From contig JAYEIF010000088.1 of NCBI GenBank assembly GCA_034659895.1, forward strand, positions 1-18,044: a DNA stretch of 18,044 nt, written 5' to 3'. Under the pieces are notes generated by a model. The model saw only the letters and a program-made list of their open reading frames with translations. It had not been told where the DNA came from and did not search any database. Each line of letters opens with the position of its first letter. Positions within the stretch are counted from its first letter, which is position 1. Origin of the DNA: B120-G9 sp034659895. Lineage in GTDB: Bacteria; Zixibacteria; MSB-5A5; GN15; FEB-12. Made by a program: the position numbers and the translations under genes. Positions 7,190 to 15,348 of this stretch are shown one piece after another.

Positions 7190-8434
7190 ATGTCTGTTAT
7201 TCGACCCTTTAGAGGTCTTAGGCCACGCCCGGGACATTGTAAAACTGTTGCATCACCTCCGTATGATGTACTCAGCAGTGATGAAGCCCGAGCAATGGTC
7301 AGGAATAATCCTGACTCCTTTTTGCGAGTCAATAAGCCTGAAGTCGATTTTGATGCCAAAGAATCTTTATATAGCGACGAGGTTTATGAGCAAGGTAAAA
7401 AGAACCTTCAGAGACTGATCGATGAAGGAATCATGTGCCGTGATGAAAAGAAGTGTTTTTATCTTTATCGTCTTACATGGAAAAATCAAAGTCAAACAGG
7501 ACTTGTGGCGTTGTCCTCCTGTGAGGAATACAATCAGGGCAAAATTAAAAAGCACGAGCACACGCGACCTGAAAAAGTTGACGACAGGGCGAATCATATT
7601 CAAAAAGTAGACGCTCAGGTCGGGCCGGTATTCTCTATATTTCGTAACAACCAGGAAATCCATGCGCTGTTTGACAATATCACTGAGAAAGATCCGGAGT
7701 ATAATTTCACCAGTGAAGATAATGTCCGTCACGAAATGTGGATTGTTTATGATGCTGAAATCGTTAACGGTTTAATTGTGGCGTTTGGAAATCTGGACGC
7801 TCTGTATATTGCTGATGGTCACCATCGTTCGGCAGCAGCCTCCGAAGTAGCTCGCCGTATGAAAGAACAGAATCCAAATCACACCGGCGAGGAAAGCTAC
7901 AACTTTTTTCTAAATGTGATTTTCCCTGACAACGAGCTTCGTATTCTTCCGTATAACCGCGTAATTAAGAGTCTTAATGGTATGACGACAGAGGAGTTCC
8001 TCAACAAAATTCAGAATACCTTTGAAGTTACGCCTCAATCAGAAAAGGTGGAACCAGAGGAATCGTATTGCTTCGGAGCTTTTTGTGGTGGTAAATGGTA
8101 TCGTCTGACGGCGAAGAAAGGATCTTTTGACAGTGATCATCCGGCCAATTCTCTTGATTCAGCAGTCTTGACAGCAAATCTGCTTGAGCCGATACTAAAC
8201 ATCAAAGATATTCGCACCGATAAAAATATAGATTTCGTTGGTGGAATTCGCGGTGTGCAGGAGTTGGAAAAGCTCGTAAACTCAGGAAATTATGACATTG
8301 CTTTCTCGCTCTACCCTGTCGAAGTTGCCCAGTTGCTGGCGGTGGCTGATGCGGGTGAGGTGATGCCGCCTAAATCGACCTGGTTCGAGCCGAAACTCCT
8401 TAGCGGTATGGTAGTAAACATTCTTGATAAATAA
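7190..8434 (+). CDS. DUF1015 family protein, first gene of serine operon
   Basis: A 414-residue soluble protein of the DUF1015 (COG4198) family, close to the usual family length. The N-terminus (IRPFRGLRP, then VASPPYDVLS) and the central YIADGHHRSAAA block with D209-G-H-H-R213 are the hallmarks. It starts with a strong AGGAAAG ribosome binding site (7181-7187). It is followed after 18 bases by the SerA-like gene and then serC, an arrangement I recall as recurrent in Bacteroidota, so a role tied to serine or phosphoserine is likely. The DGHHR motif is reminiscent of the conserved motif in ParB/Srx-like folds, which include free serine kinases (SerK, SbnI). Serine kinase, phosphoserine handling or regulation are possibilities only; the family has no function I can state as established. 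No serB phosphatase gene is in the window. Confidence 0.88.
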   Translation: MSVIRPFRGLRPRPGHCKTVASPPYDVLSSDEARAMVRNNPDSFLRVNKPEVDFDAKESLYSDEVYEQGKKNLQRLIDEGIMCRDEKKCFYLYRLTWKNQSQTGLVALSSCEEYNQGKIKKHEHTRPEKVDDRANHIQKVDAQVGPVFSIFRNNQEIHALFDNITEKDPEYNFTSEDNVRHEMWIVYDAEIVNGLIVAFGNLDALYIADGHHRSAAASEVARRMKEQNPNHTGEESYNFFLNVIFPDNELRILPYNRVIKSLNGMTTEEFLNKIQNTFEVTPQSEKVEPEESYCFGAFCGGKWYRLTAKKGSFDSDHPANSLDSAVLTANLLEPILNIKDIRTDKNIDFVGGIRGVQELEKLVNSGNYDIAFSLYPVEVAQLLAVADAGEVMPPKSTWFEPKLLSGMVVNILDK

Positions 8435-8452
8435 ACTAAGAGGATAAATACA

Positions 8453-9331
8453 ATGTTGATTCTTATTTCTGATGCGTTTGATAAATCCTTGCCTGAGATT
8501 CTATCAAATTATGGTGAAGTAACTGATGACAAGAGCCGTGTGGCTGAAGCTGAAATTGTTCTGATTCGGAGCAAGACTAAGGCAACAAAGGAATACATTG
8601 ACGGTGCGCCAAAGCTCAAGATGATTATCCGCGGTGGCGTGGGGTTGGATAATGTAGATTTGGACTATGCAAAGGAAAAAGGAGTTATTGTCCATAACAC
8701 TCCGGAAGCCTCCTCGGCGGCAGTGGCTGAAATGGCTTTTGCCTTGATGATTGCCCTGCCAAATCACATCACCAAAGGCGACGCTTCGATGCGGGATGGC
8801 AAGTGGATTAAGAAGGAACTTAAGCGTACTGAGTTAGATGGAAAGACACTTGGTATTTTAGGTTTGGGGCGTATCGGTTTGGCTCTGGCTCAACGTGCCA
8901 AGTTCTTTGGGATGAGGACTATCGGTTGGCACCCTGATGTTTATTTCACCGATTGGGCTGAGATTATACCTACTATGGAGGAAACGATTGTCCAGTCAGA
9001 TTTTGTTTCCATGCATATGCCGTTATTGCCACAGACAAATGGAATTATCAACAAGGATATGCTGGCAAAGTTCAAGGACGGCGCTTATCTGATTAATACC
9101 AGTCGTGGTAAGTGCTTAGTCGAAGAAGATGTGGTCGAGGCTCTTAAGAGTGGCAAGCTTGCCGGATTTGCTACTGATGTCTGGTACAGCGACCCGCCAG
9201 ATAATTCGCCGTTGTTTGATGCTCCGAATACTATCTTTACACCACATATTGGCGCATCAACTAAGGAAAATATGAAACGTATTGGCGTAATTGTCGATCG
9301 CCTGATAAATGAATATATCGCTCACAAATAA
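8453..9331 (+). CDS. serA: D-3-phosphoglycerate dehydrogenase-like 2-hydroxyacid dehydrogenase (short SerA)
   Basis: Likely catalyses the first step of serine synthesis, oxidising 3-phosphoglycerate to 3-phosphohydroxypyruvate. At 292 residues it is the short type: substrate and nucleotide domains only, with no C-terminal ACT domain, so serine feedback through ACT is not expected. Seen: IRSKT and RGGVGLDNVD in the substrate domain, the dinucleotide motif G137-L-G-R-I-G142, N215-T-S-R218 (substrate Arg) and PHIGAST with H265. Two deviations: the acid of the His-Glu pair is D247 (YSDPP where EP is usual), and the position after the second beta strand that normally holds the NAD-ribose-binding Asp is H160 (GWHP). 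The identity rests partly on the neighbouring serC. An AGAGG ribosome binding site lies upstream. A related 2-hydroxyacid dehydrogenase with a different substrate is not excluded. Confidence 0.85.
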   Translation: MLILISDAFDKSLPEILSNYGEVTDDKSRVAEAEIVLIRSKTKATKEYIDGAPKLKMIIRGGVGLDNVDLDYAKEKGVIVHNTPEASSAAVAEMAFALMIALPNHITKGDASMRDGKWIKKELKRTELDGKTLGILGLGRIGLALAQRAKFFGMRTIGWHPDVYFTDWAEIIPTMEETIVQSDFVSMHMPLLPQTNGIINKDMLAKFKDGAYLINTSRGKCLVEEDVVEALKSGKLAGFATDVWYSDPPDNSPLFDAPNTIFTPHIGASTKENMKRIGVIVDRLINEYIAHK

Positions 9332-9373
9332 ATGTAAACGATGAATATAACGCATTAAGCACGAGGCATAACG

Positions 9374-10459
9374 ATGGCAAATAGAGTTTTCAATTTCAAC
9401 CCCGGTCCGTCCACGCTTCCGCTGGATGTTCTCAAGACTGTTCAGCAGGAATTGCTTAACTATCATGGCACGGGTATGTCAATAATCGAAAGTTCGCACC
9501 GCTCTCCGGAATATGATGAAATAAACAAGGCGGCAATTGCATTGGTAAAAGAACTTTTTGATTTGGATGATAATTATCATATTATATTTCTAGCCGGTGG
9601 CGCATCGCAACAATTTTTCCAGATTCCAATGAATTTCCTCGTTGGTGGTAAAACTGGAGCTTATGTCGATACCGGATCATGGTCAAACAAAGCTATCAAG
9701 GAAGCGAATATCGTTGCTAAAGCTCATGTAGCTTTTGATGGCAAGCCAATGGAATATAAACATATTCCCTTACAGGATGAACTTGATATCCCTTCCGATG
9801 CCGCTTATCTACACATTACTACAAACAATACCATCAAGGGAACCCAATTTCACTACATTCCCGAAACGAACGGAATTCCCATAATAGCAGATGTGTCCTC
9901 AGATATTGCTTCAAAACGTATGGACTTTTCAAAGTTCGCTATGTTTTACGCCGGAGTTCAGAAGAATTTGGGACCCGCGGGAACAACATTGGTAGTAATG
10001 CACGACGACATGTTACAGAAATCAAATGAAGACCTTCCGAGTTTGCTTAACTACAAAACTCAGGTAGATAAAAAGTCGCTGTATAACACTCCGCCGTCTT
10101 TCTCGGTTTATGTTGTTAAGCTGGTTTTGGAATGGATTAAGAAACATGGCGGATTGCATGGTATGGAAAAAATCAACGAGAAGAAGAAAGACGTTATCTA
10201 TGGGGTTATGGATGAGGATCCTGACTATTTTAAGGGTAATGTTGAAAAAGAAAGCCGTTCTTGGATGAATGTAACAATGCGACTGCCTTCGGAGGATTTG
10301 GAAAAGAAGTTCATCGCCGACAGCGAAGTAGCCGGATTTGTGGGGCTGAAGGGTCACCGCAGTGTGGGAGGAATACGTGTTTCTTTGTATAATGCGTTAC
10401 CGTTGGAAGGTGCGGAGAAACTTGCTAAGTTTATGGAGAATTTCAAGAAAAAGAATTGA
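9374..10459 (+). CDS. serC: Phosphoserine aminotransferase
   Basis: PLP-dependent class-V aminotransferase of 361 residues that converts 3-phosphohydroxypyruvate and glutamate to O-phosphoserine and 2-oxoglutarate; family members can also act in pyridoxal phosphate synthesis. Diagnostic features: N-terminal FNFNPGPSTLP, GTGMSIIESSHRS, the FLAGGASQQF phosphate-binding block and YAGVQKNLGPAGTT, with K197 as the PLP lysine (K198 in E. coli). The C-terminal GHRSVGGIRVSLYNA block is also present. Length is the standard 360 or so. A CGAGG ribosome binding site precedes it and the gap to the SerA-like gene is 42 bases, so it is the third operon gene. It supplies the next step after the SerA-like enzyme; the phosphatase step must be encoded elsewhere. 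Confidence 0.96.
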   Translation: MANRVFNFNPGPSTLPLDVLKTVQQELLNYHGTGMSIIESSHRSPEYDEINKAAIALVKELFDLDDNYHIIFLAGGASQQFFQIPMNFLVGGKTGAYVDTGSWSNKAIKEANIVAKAHVAFDGKPMEYKHIPLQDELDIPSDAAYLHITTNNTIKGTQFHYIPETNGIPIIADVSSDIASKRMDFSKFAMFYAGVQKNLGPAGTTLVVMHDDMLQKSNEDLPSLLNYKTQVDKKSLYNTPPSFSVYVVKLVLEWIKKHGGLHGMEKINEKKKDVIYGVMDEDPDYFKGNVEKESRSWMNVTMRLPSEDLEKKFIADSEVAGFVGLKGHRSVGGIRVSLYNALPLEGAEKLAKFMENFKKKN

Positions 10460-10814
10460 CCTGTAATCTTCAATTCCGAAGCCGCATCGGTTTCGATTTA
10501 CAATTTATATGGGTGGTTCCTTACGGTTCCGCCCATTTGATTAAACCCGATAGCCCACCCAGAGCTGAAGGCGTCGGGTGGAATGCCTCAATTTCATCAA
10601 CCCACTCGACATCCGCAAGAGCGGACTTTGGGTGGGGCACCGAAGTAAGGCAGGTCAGTCCGCCTTAGGCGGATTGCAATTCTGCCATTCACTTCTAAAA
10701 TTGTCCCTATGCCCTTCGACTCCGCTCAGGGTGATTTGTGTTGTAAGGTTGCTTGTCAACCTGACATTTGTTTAATAAAACGACACTCTACCTCAGCGGA
10801 CTGATCTATTATCT
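10460..10814. repeat. 355-base convergent gap with clustered palindromes
   Basis: No gene is supported here. Five palindromes are packed in: ATGGGTGG (10509-10516)/CCGCCCAT (10529-10536), one wobble pair; CCACCC (10555-10560)/GGGTGG (10576-10581); CCCAC (10601-10605)/GTGGG (10632-10636), enclosing TCCGC-aaga-GCGGA (10612-10625); TCCGCC-tta-GGCGGA (10659-10673); and AGGTTG-cttgt-CAACCT (10746-10762). The word GGGTGG occurs at 10511, 10576 and 10630. CCCTTCGACTCCGCTCAGGG at 10712-10731 is like a short palindromic repeat I recall from many environmental genomes. A 70-codon open frame through the area is a by-product. The block looks like decayed intergenic repeat elements, richer in G+C than the flanking genes. 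Confidence 0.6.
10746..10762 (+). terminator. Possible terminator of the serine operon
   Basis: A perfect 6-bp stem AGGTTG/CAACCT with a 5-base loop is followed by GACATTTGTTT. The T-rich tail is broken and starts several bases after the stem, and the site is about 290 bases past the serC stop, so this is a weak call. It may instead belong to the palindrome cluster. Confidence 0.3.
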
Positions 10815-13800
10815 TTATATCTTCTCAAGCATGCCTTTCAAATATGACAGGCGGTTGGTGTCTTTGACTTGAGCTAAGTCAATAATTATCTGGGCTTGGC
10901 CAACCAATGAGAACTCCATAGGACAGTCGGTTGCTTTTCTGAGTGATTCCACCATTTTTCTCGTTAAAGGGTGATCTTCCCGAAAGAAGAAATTTGCCTT
11001 ACCGTGTCTTAATTTGAATTTCTCTATGCCGAGAATTGCCGACAGCACTTTGATTGCTATCGAATCAATAAGGTTTACACCTGAAGTAGGCATATTGCCA
11101 AATCTGTCAATTACTTCATCGCGGATTTTCTCCACCTCGTCGATTGTGCGACAATCCGCCAATCGGTGGTAGATATCTACCTTTTGCTGACGGTGGCTGA
11201 TATAGCTGTCGCTCAAATGTATCTCGAGATCGAGATCGAGCTTGACCTCCGGCAAACGTTGAAGTTCCTGCCCCTTGAGTCTGGCTACAGCTTCTTCTAA
11301 AAGCTTATTATACATCTCATATCCGACCTCTTCGATGAAACCCGATTGCTTTGCTCCCAGCAAAGTTCCGGCTCCTCGAATTTCAAGATCGCGCATTGCC
11401 AGTGTAAAACCACTGCCGAGATTAGAATGAGCTTCCAGAGCGCGGAGTCGTTTTATAGCATCAGGCTTAAGACGATTGATAGGCGGGCTGAGCAAATAGG
11501 CGTAGGCGCGGGCAGCGCTTCGCCCAACTCTCCCTCGTATCTGGTACAATTGCGCCAATCCAAATCTATCGGCTCGATTGATAATAATTGTGTTTGCATT
11601 TGGAATATCCAGACCGGATTCTATGATTGAGGTACACAGTAGCACATCGTGTTGCCGCGCTAGAAACGCAAGCATTATTCCCTCAAGTGATTTCTCGTGC
11701 ATTTGACCATGCGCTACCGCAATACGCGCCTGAGGAACAATCTTCTTGAGATAACGATACATACCATCAATTGTCTGCACACGATTGTGCACAAAAAAGA
11801 TTTGTCCCCCTCTGTCAATTTCGCGGAGGATTGAAGTGGCAATAACAGATGGATTAAACTCAACAATCTCTGTGATAATTGGCAGCCTGTCCTTGGGAGA
11901 GGTATTGATAATGCTCATGTCTCGCACACCAATCATTGACATCTGTAATGTTCGCGGAATCGGCGTAGCGGACATTGATATCGTATCCACTGTGGTTTTC
12001 AACTGACGGAGTTTTTCCTTGTGACGTACCCCAAAACGGTGCTCCTCATCAACAATAAGAAGACCGAGATCACGGAAATAGATGTCTTTTGAAAAAAGAC
12101 GGTGTGTGCCTATAACAAGCTCTACCTTACCTTCCGCAAGATCGTCCACTACTGCCAATTGTTCTTTTCTGGTTCTAAAGCGTGAAAGCATTTCAACACG
12201 GACGGGGAATTCCGCCAAACGTTCCGAAAATGTTTGATAGTGCTGCTGAGCCAGAATGGTTGTTGGGACAATTACAGCAACCTGCTTGCCCTGTTCAATT
12301 GCCTTAAATGCCGCACGGACAGCAACTTCAGTTTTTCCGTATCCGACATCGCCACAAATAAGACGATCCATCGACCGTTCGTCTATCATGTCGCGCTTGA
12401 CATCATTGATAGCCTTGAATTGATCAGGTGTTTCTTCAAACTGAAATGAAGCCTCGAGCTGTTTAAGCCAGACAGTATCCTCGTCAAAAGAAAAACCGAC
12501 TTTTGCTTTGCGTTTGGCATATAGCTTGATAAGATCAGCAGCCATATTATCAATGGCTTTCCTTGTCTTTTTCTTCAGCTTATCCCATCCAGGACCGCCT
12601 AAGTGTGTCAGGGTTGGAGCAGTGTCTTTGCCGGAATATTTCGATACGCGGTTGAACTCCTCAATAGGCACATACAGCCTATCTTTCTCAGCATACTCCA
12701 GAAGAAGACAGTCACGAAAACGGTTATCTACGGTGATTGTTTCCAATCCAAGATACCTTGCGATGCCGTGATCAGTGTGGACGACATAATCACTCTTATT
12801 CAAATTGGAATAGTCGGAAATGGCTGTTCCTTCTTTGAATTTTTTCTTGCGGATACGACGATGATAACGGCTGAAAATTTCGTGATTGGTAAGAACGGCA
12901 AATCGCCCCTGCTGACAGACAAATCCACCCTTGAGATCGGCTATTTCGATAGCCGGCCTACTATCTTCGCCAGAGCGATCGGCAATGAGTTCATCGAGAC
13001 GCTCAGCCTCACCAGTAGTATCTACCGCTATGAAACTGGCCATGCCAAGAGTGTCATATTCTTTTGTCGTTTCAATAAGAAGGTCAAGACGAGAGCCAAA
13101 TGACGGATGCGGTAAACAGGCAAAATCGATTATGTCTTTTCGCCCTCCTCGAAATGGCACTATGTCGATTTTGGGATATTTGGCAAGAGATGCAAAGATA
13201 TTCTCCGGCGACTTGTAATAAGATTCAGGAGTTGGCAATTTTGTTAGTTGCTCTTTAAGGCCATTGTAAAGTGTTTGTCCTTCCTCAATGATGGCTTCCG
13301 CTTCATCCTGAAGATTTCCTTCTCCGTCGAGAATCACTATGGCGTCATTGTCGAAATAATCCAGCAATCCCCCCTGACTTATTCCGAACATGATGGCAAG
13401 CCATTCCAGACCGGGGAGTTCAGGGTCATTGAGATACCGGCTACGAATGTAATCGGCATCTGATTCAGATAACACTGACAAGTGCTCTTCGAGAGTCTCC
13501 TGAGTAATTGGCACCTCTCGTTTAGGCAGTAGCGATATTTCATCTATTCGTTGAACGGTGCGCTGGTCAGACACATTGAAAAGACGGATGGTGTCAATTT
13601 CATCTCCGAAAAACTCCACCCGCACAGGTGCTTCCGAACCGGGAGAGAAAAAGTCAAGCAATCCTCCCCTGACGGCAAAATCGCCCACTTCTTCCACTAC
13701 CTGAACGCGGCGGAAGCCCATAGTCAATAGCCGTTGCACCAGATTATCCATATCCGCTTCATCATTTACCTTGAGATGAATAAGACTATGAGTAAGTTGC

Positions 13801-14237
13801 TCACGGGTTATAGTTGGTTCCATTAATGCCCTGATAGAACAAACCACAACCGGTTGTTTCTTATCCAGCAGTCTGGCAAGAGTAGAAATCCGTTGACCCA
13901 TAATCTCCCCTTGTGGGGCGCGGAAATCATACGGCAGGATTTGTCTTGCAGGAAAATGTCCAATCCGGTCTGCACCCATAAGAAAAGCAAGGTCATCATA
14001 TAAATCGGCGGCATCTTCAGAACGTTGTGTTACTATGAGAATTGGTTTATCAAGTCGTTCACTGGCGGCATTGACGACAAAAGAAAAACTCGAACCCGCC
14101 AGACCGGTGATTGTCAGACATCTATGTTCATCGTTGACAAGCCGTTCACAAAGCTCTACAACAGGAGAATATGTAAGCCATCGCTGAGCGATTCGAGTTA
14201 TCTGTGAAGAGGAAGATTCCATAATGTTTACAGACAT
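10815..14237 (-). CDS. mfd: Transcription-repair coupling factor Mfd
   Basis: A 1140-residue DNA translocase that removes RNA polymerase stalled at DNA damage and recruits UvrA for nucleotide excision repair. Domain order is complete. A UvrB-like N-terminal module covers about residues 10-350. The CarD-like RNA-polymerase-interacting domain covers about 478-545, with D483 starting DYVVHTDHGIARYLG. The SF2 RecG-like motor carries motif I GDVGYGKTE (629-637, K635), motif II D730-E-E-H, then SATPIPRTL, VHNRVQTI and QIRGRVGRS. The C-terminal TRCF domain includes LPEVKLDLDLEIHLSD. The length matches E. coli Mfd (1148). ATG at 14237 has AGGAA about 8 bases upstream; an in-frame ATG five codons later is the alternative. 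It lies downstream of the motAB terminator, and I see no clear promoter of its own in the 73 bases between them. Confidence 0.97.
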   Translation of the reverse strand: MSVNIMESSSSQITRIAQRWLTYSPVVELCERLVNDEHRCLTITGLAGSSFSFVVNAASERLDKPILIVTQRSEDAADLYDDLAFLMGADRIGHFPARQILPYDFRAPQGEIMGQRISTLARLLDKKQPVVVCSIRALMEPTITREQLTHSLIHLKVNDEADMDNLVQRLLTMGFRRVQVVEEVGDFAVRGGLLDFFSPGSEAPVRVEFFGDEIDTIRLFNVSDQRTVQRIDEISLLPKREVPITQETLEEHLSVLSESDADYIRSRYLNDPELPGLEWLAIMFGISQGGLLDYFDNDAIVILDGEGNLQDEAEAIIEEGQTLYNGLKEQLTKLPTPESYYKSPENIFASLAKYPKIDIVPFRGGRKDIIDFACLPHPSFGSRLDLLIETTKEYDTLGMASFIAVDTTGEAERLDELIADRSGEDSRPAIEIADLKGGFVCQQGRFAVLTNHEIFSRYHRRIRKKKFKEGTAISDYSNLNKSDYVVHTDHGIARYLGLETITVDNRFRDCLLLEYAEKDRLYVPIEEFNRVSKYSGKDTAPTLTHLGGPGWDKLKKKTRKAIDNMAADLIKLYAKRKAKVGFSFDEDTVWLKQLEASFQFEETPDQFKAINDVKRDMIDERSMDRLICGDVGYGKTEVAVRAAFKAIEQGKQVAVIVPTTILAQQHYQTFSERLAEFPVRVEMLSRFRTRKEQLAVVDDLAEGKVELVIGTHRLFSKDIYFRDLGLLIVDEEHRFGVRHKEKLRQLKTTVDTISMSATPIPRTLQMSMIGVRDMSIINTSPKDRLPIITEIVEFNPSVIATSILREIDRGGQIFFVHNRVQTIDGMYRYLKKIVPQARIAVAHGQMHEKSLEGIMLAFLARQHDVLLCTSIIESGLDIPNANTIIINRADRFGLAQLYQIRGRVGRSAARAYAYLLSPPINRLKPDAIKRLRALEAHSNLGSGFTLAMRDLEIRGAGTLLGAKQSGFIEEVGYEMYNKLLEEAVARLKGQELQRLPEVKLDLDLEIHLSDSYISHRQQKVDIYHRLADCRTIDEVEKIRDEVIDRFGNMPTSGVNLIDSIAIKVLSAILGIEKFKLRHGKANFFFREDHPLTRKMVESLRKATDCPMEFSLVGQAQIIIDLAQVKDTNRLSYLKGMLEKI

Positions 14238-14310
14238 AAATATATTCCTGTTCCTGCTTGCAATAAGAGCTGTTTATCAAAAGGTGCCAAAGGCATCACT
14301 TTCCTGAAGA

Positions 14311-14350
14311 AAACACAAAAACCCCCATAAGCGGTTTTCCCGCTAGGGGT
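14311..14350 (-). terminator. Intrinsic terminator of the motA-motB operon
   Basis: Read on the minus strand, ACCCC-TA-GCGG, a short GAAAA loop region and CCGC-TTA-TGGGGGT form a strong stem with small bulges (14350-14321). It is immediately followed by TTTTT and then GTGTTTTC. GC-rich stem plus T-tract is the classic Rho-independent form. It lies about 135 bases beyond the motB stop and would stop transcription before mfd. On the plus strand no T-tract follows, so it acts in one direction. The rest of the 247-base gap (14238-14484) includes a weaker GATGCC-ttt-GGCACC hairpin at 14283-14297, in the mfd leader. Confidence 0.8.
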
Positions 14351-14484
14351 ATATTATTATTAATTTGTAACTCCAATATAGAAAAAGGCTCTCAATATTG
14401 CCACTAAAATAAGGAATAACAAATGTTTTGATGTTGAAACTATTGTTCCAGCGGTTTTTGCCTTGTGTCCAATAAAAGAGTTGG

Positions 14485-15342
14485 TCAGCCAGATTCTGCT
14501 TCGTGAAGCAGATCCGAACCCACTTCAATATGGTCATAGTAATTCGAACGATTTTGATATAGTACAACAATTGTAATGCGGCGATTGCGTGCATCATTAG
14601 GTGAGTCAACAATCATTGGAAACTGATTAGCGAATCCAACAACTTCCTGCACTTGTTCCTTGTATAGTCCGGATACTTCCATTAACTGTCGGGTGGAGTT
14701 GGCTCGATCTGTTGATAGTTCCCAGTTTGTGTAATCTATATCGCCGGTAAACGAGGCATCGGTATGTCCTTCTATTACCAAACGATTCTGTAAAGTGCCC
14801 AGTTCTTTGGCGATAGTCATAAGAATCACCGCGCTTTTCTGCAGAAGTTTAGCTGAACCGGGTTCAAAAAACGCTGGTGCGTTCCTTGACTCGTTGAGAA
14901 TCACTCGGAGTCCCTCTGAAGTCATCTGGACTTTGATATTGTCTTTTAATCGCTGAAAAGCTTCCTGCTTTTTCAGCTCTTGAACAATGTTCTTAGCCGT
15001 CCGGGTCATTTTCTCTTTTTCAATATTACTCGGACTTTTAGGTTCATTTTCCAGATTGGCTTTACGTGAACTTATTGATGGATCATTAGACGGGATTATT
15101 CCATCGGAACCTTTCAAAATACCAGACTTCCCTTTTATGTCGAACTCGCCGGGGTTTCGGAAATGCCCCGCAACAGATTCTCGTACATCAGAGGATTGAC
15201 CAACCAGCCACATAACCATAAAGAACGCCATCATAGCGGTCATAAAATCAGCAAAGGCTACTTTCCATGCTCCTCCGTGGTGTCCGTGGCCGCCTTTCTT
15301 GATGCGTTTTATTATTATTGGTTGTACTGGTTCATCAGCCAT
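14485..15342 (-). CDS. motB: Flagellar motor stator protein MotB
   Basis: A 285-residue inner-membrane stator subunit that couples ion flow to flagellar rotation and anchors the stator to peptidoglycan. It has a basic, His/Gly-rich cytoplasmic N-terminus (residues 1-25), then a single membrane helix with the essential ion-binding Asp at D32 (FADFMTAMMAFF), the same position as D32 of E. coli MotB. A Ser/Lys-rich linker follows (about 60-120), then a C-terminal OmpA-like peptidoglycan-binding domain with VIEGHTDAS and NWELSTDRA, and R-rich NDARNRRITIV near the end. The start lies 6 bases after the motA stop, so translation is probably coupled. ExbD or TolR is ruled out by the OmpA-like domain. 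Proton rather than sodium coupling is likely but not proven. Confidence 0.95.
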   Translation of the reverse strand: MADEPVQPIIIKRIKKGGHGHHGGAWKVAFADFMTAMMAFFMVMWLVGQSSDVRESVAGHFRNPGEFDIKGKSGILKGSDGIIPSNDPSISSRKANLENEPKSPSNIEKEKMTRTAKNIVQELKKQEAFQRLKDNIKVQMTSEGLRVILNESRNAPAFFEPGSAKLLQKSAVILMTIAKELGTLQNRLVIEGHTDASFTGDIDYTNWELSTDRANSTRQLMEVSGLYKEQVQEVVGFANQFPMIVDSPNDARNRRITIVVLYQNRSNYYDHIEVGSDLLHEAESG

Positions 15343-15348
15343 GGTTTA

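Noticed and set aside
10456..10668. 70-codon plus-strand open frame after serC
   Set aside because: It overlaps the serC stop, has no ribosome binding site or recognisable domain, and runs through the palindrome cluster, whose repeats explain the lack of stops.
12603..13103. 166-codon open frame antisense to mfd
   Set aside because: It is fully inside the conserved mfd coding sequence on the opposite strand and its translation resembles no family I know; a frame shadow.
14283..14297. Hairpin GGTGCC-aaa-GGCATC as a second terminator or sigma54 site
   Set aside because: It contains a mismatch and its T-tract is only four bases; the TGGCAC-like word is not followed by a TTGCA element at the correct spacing.
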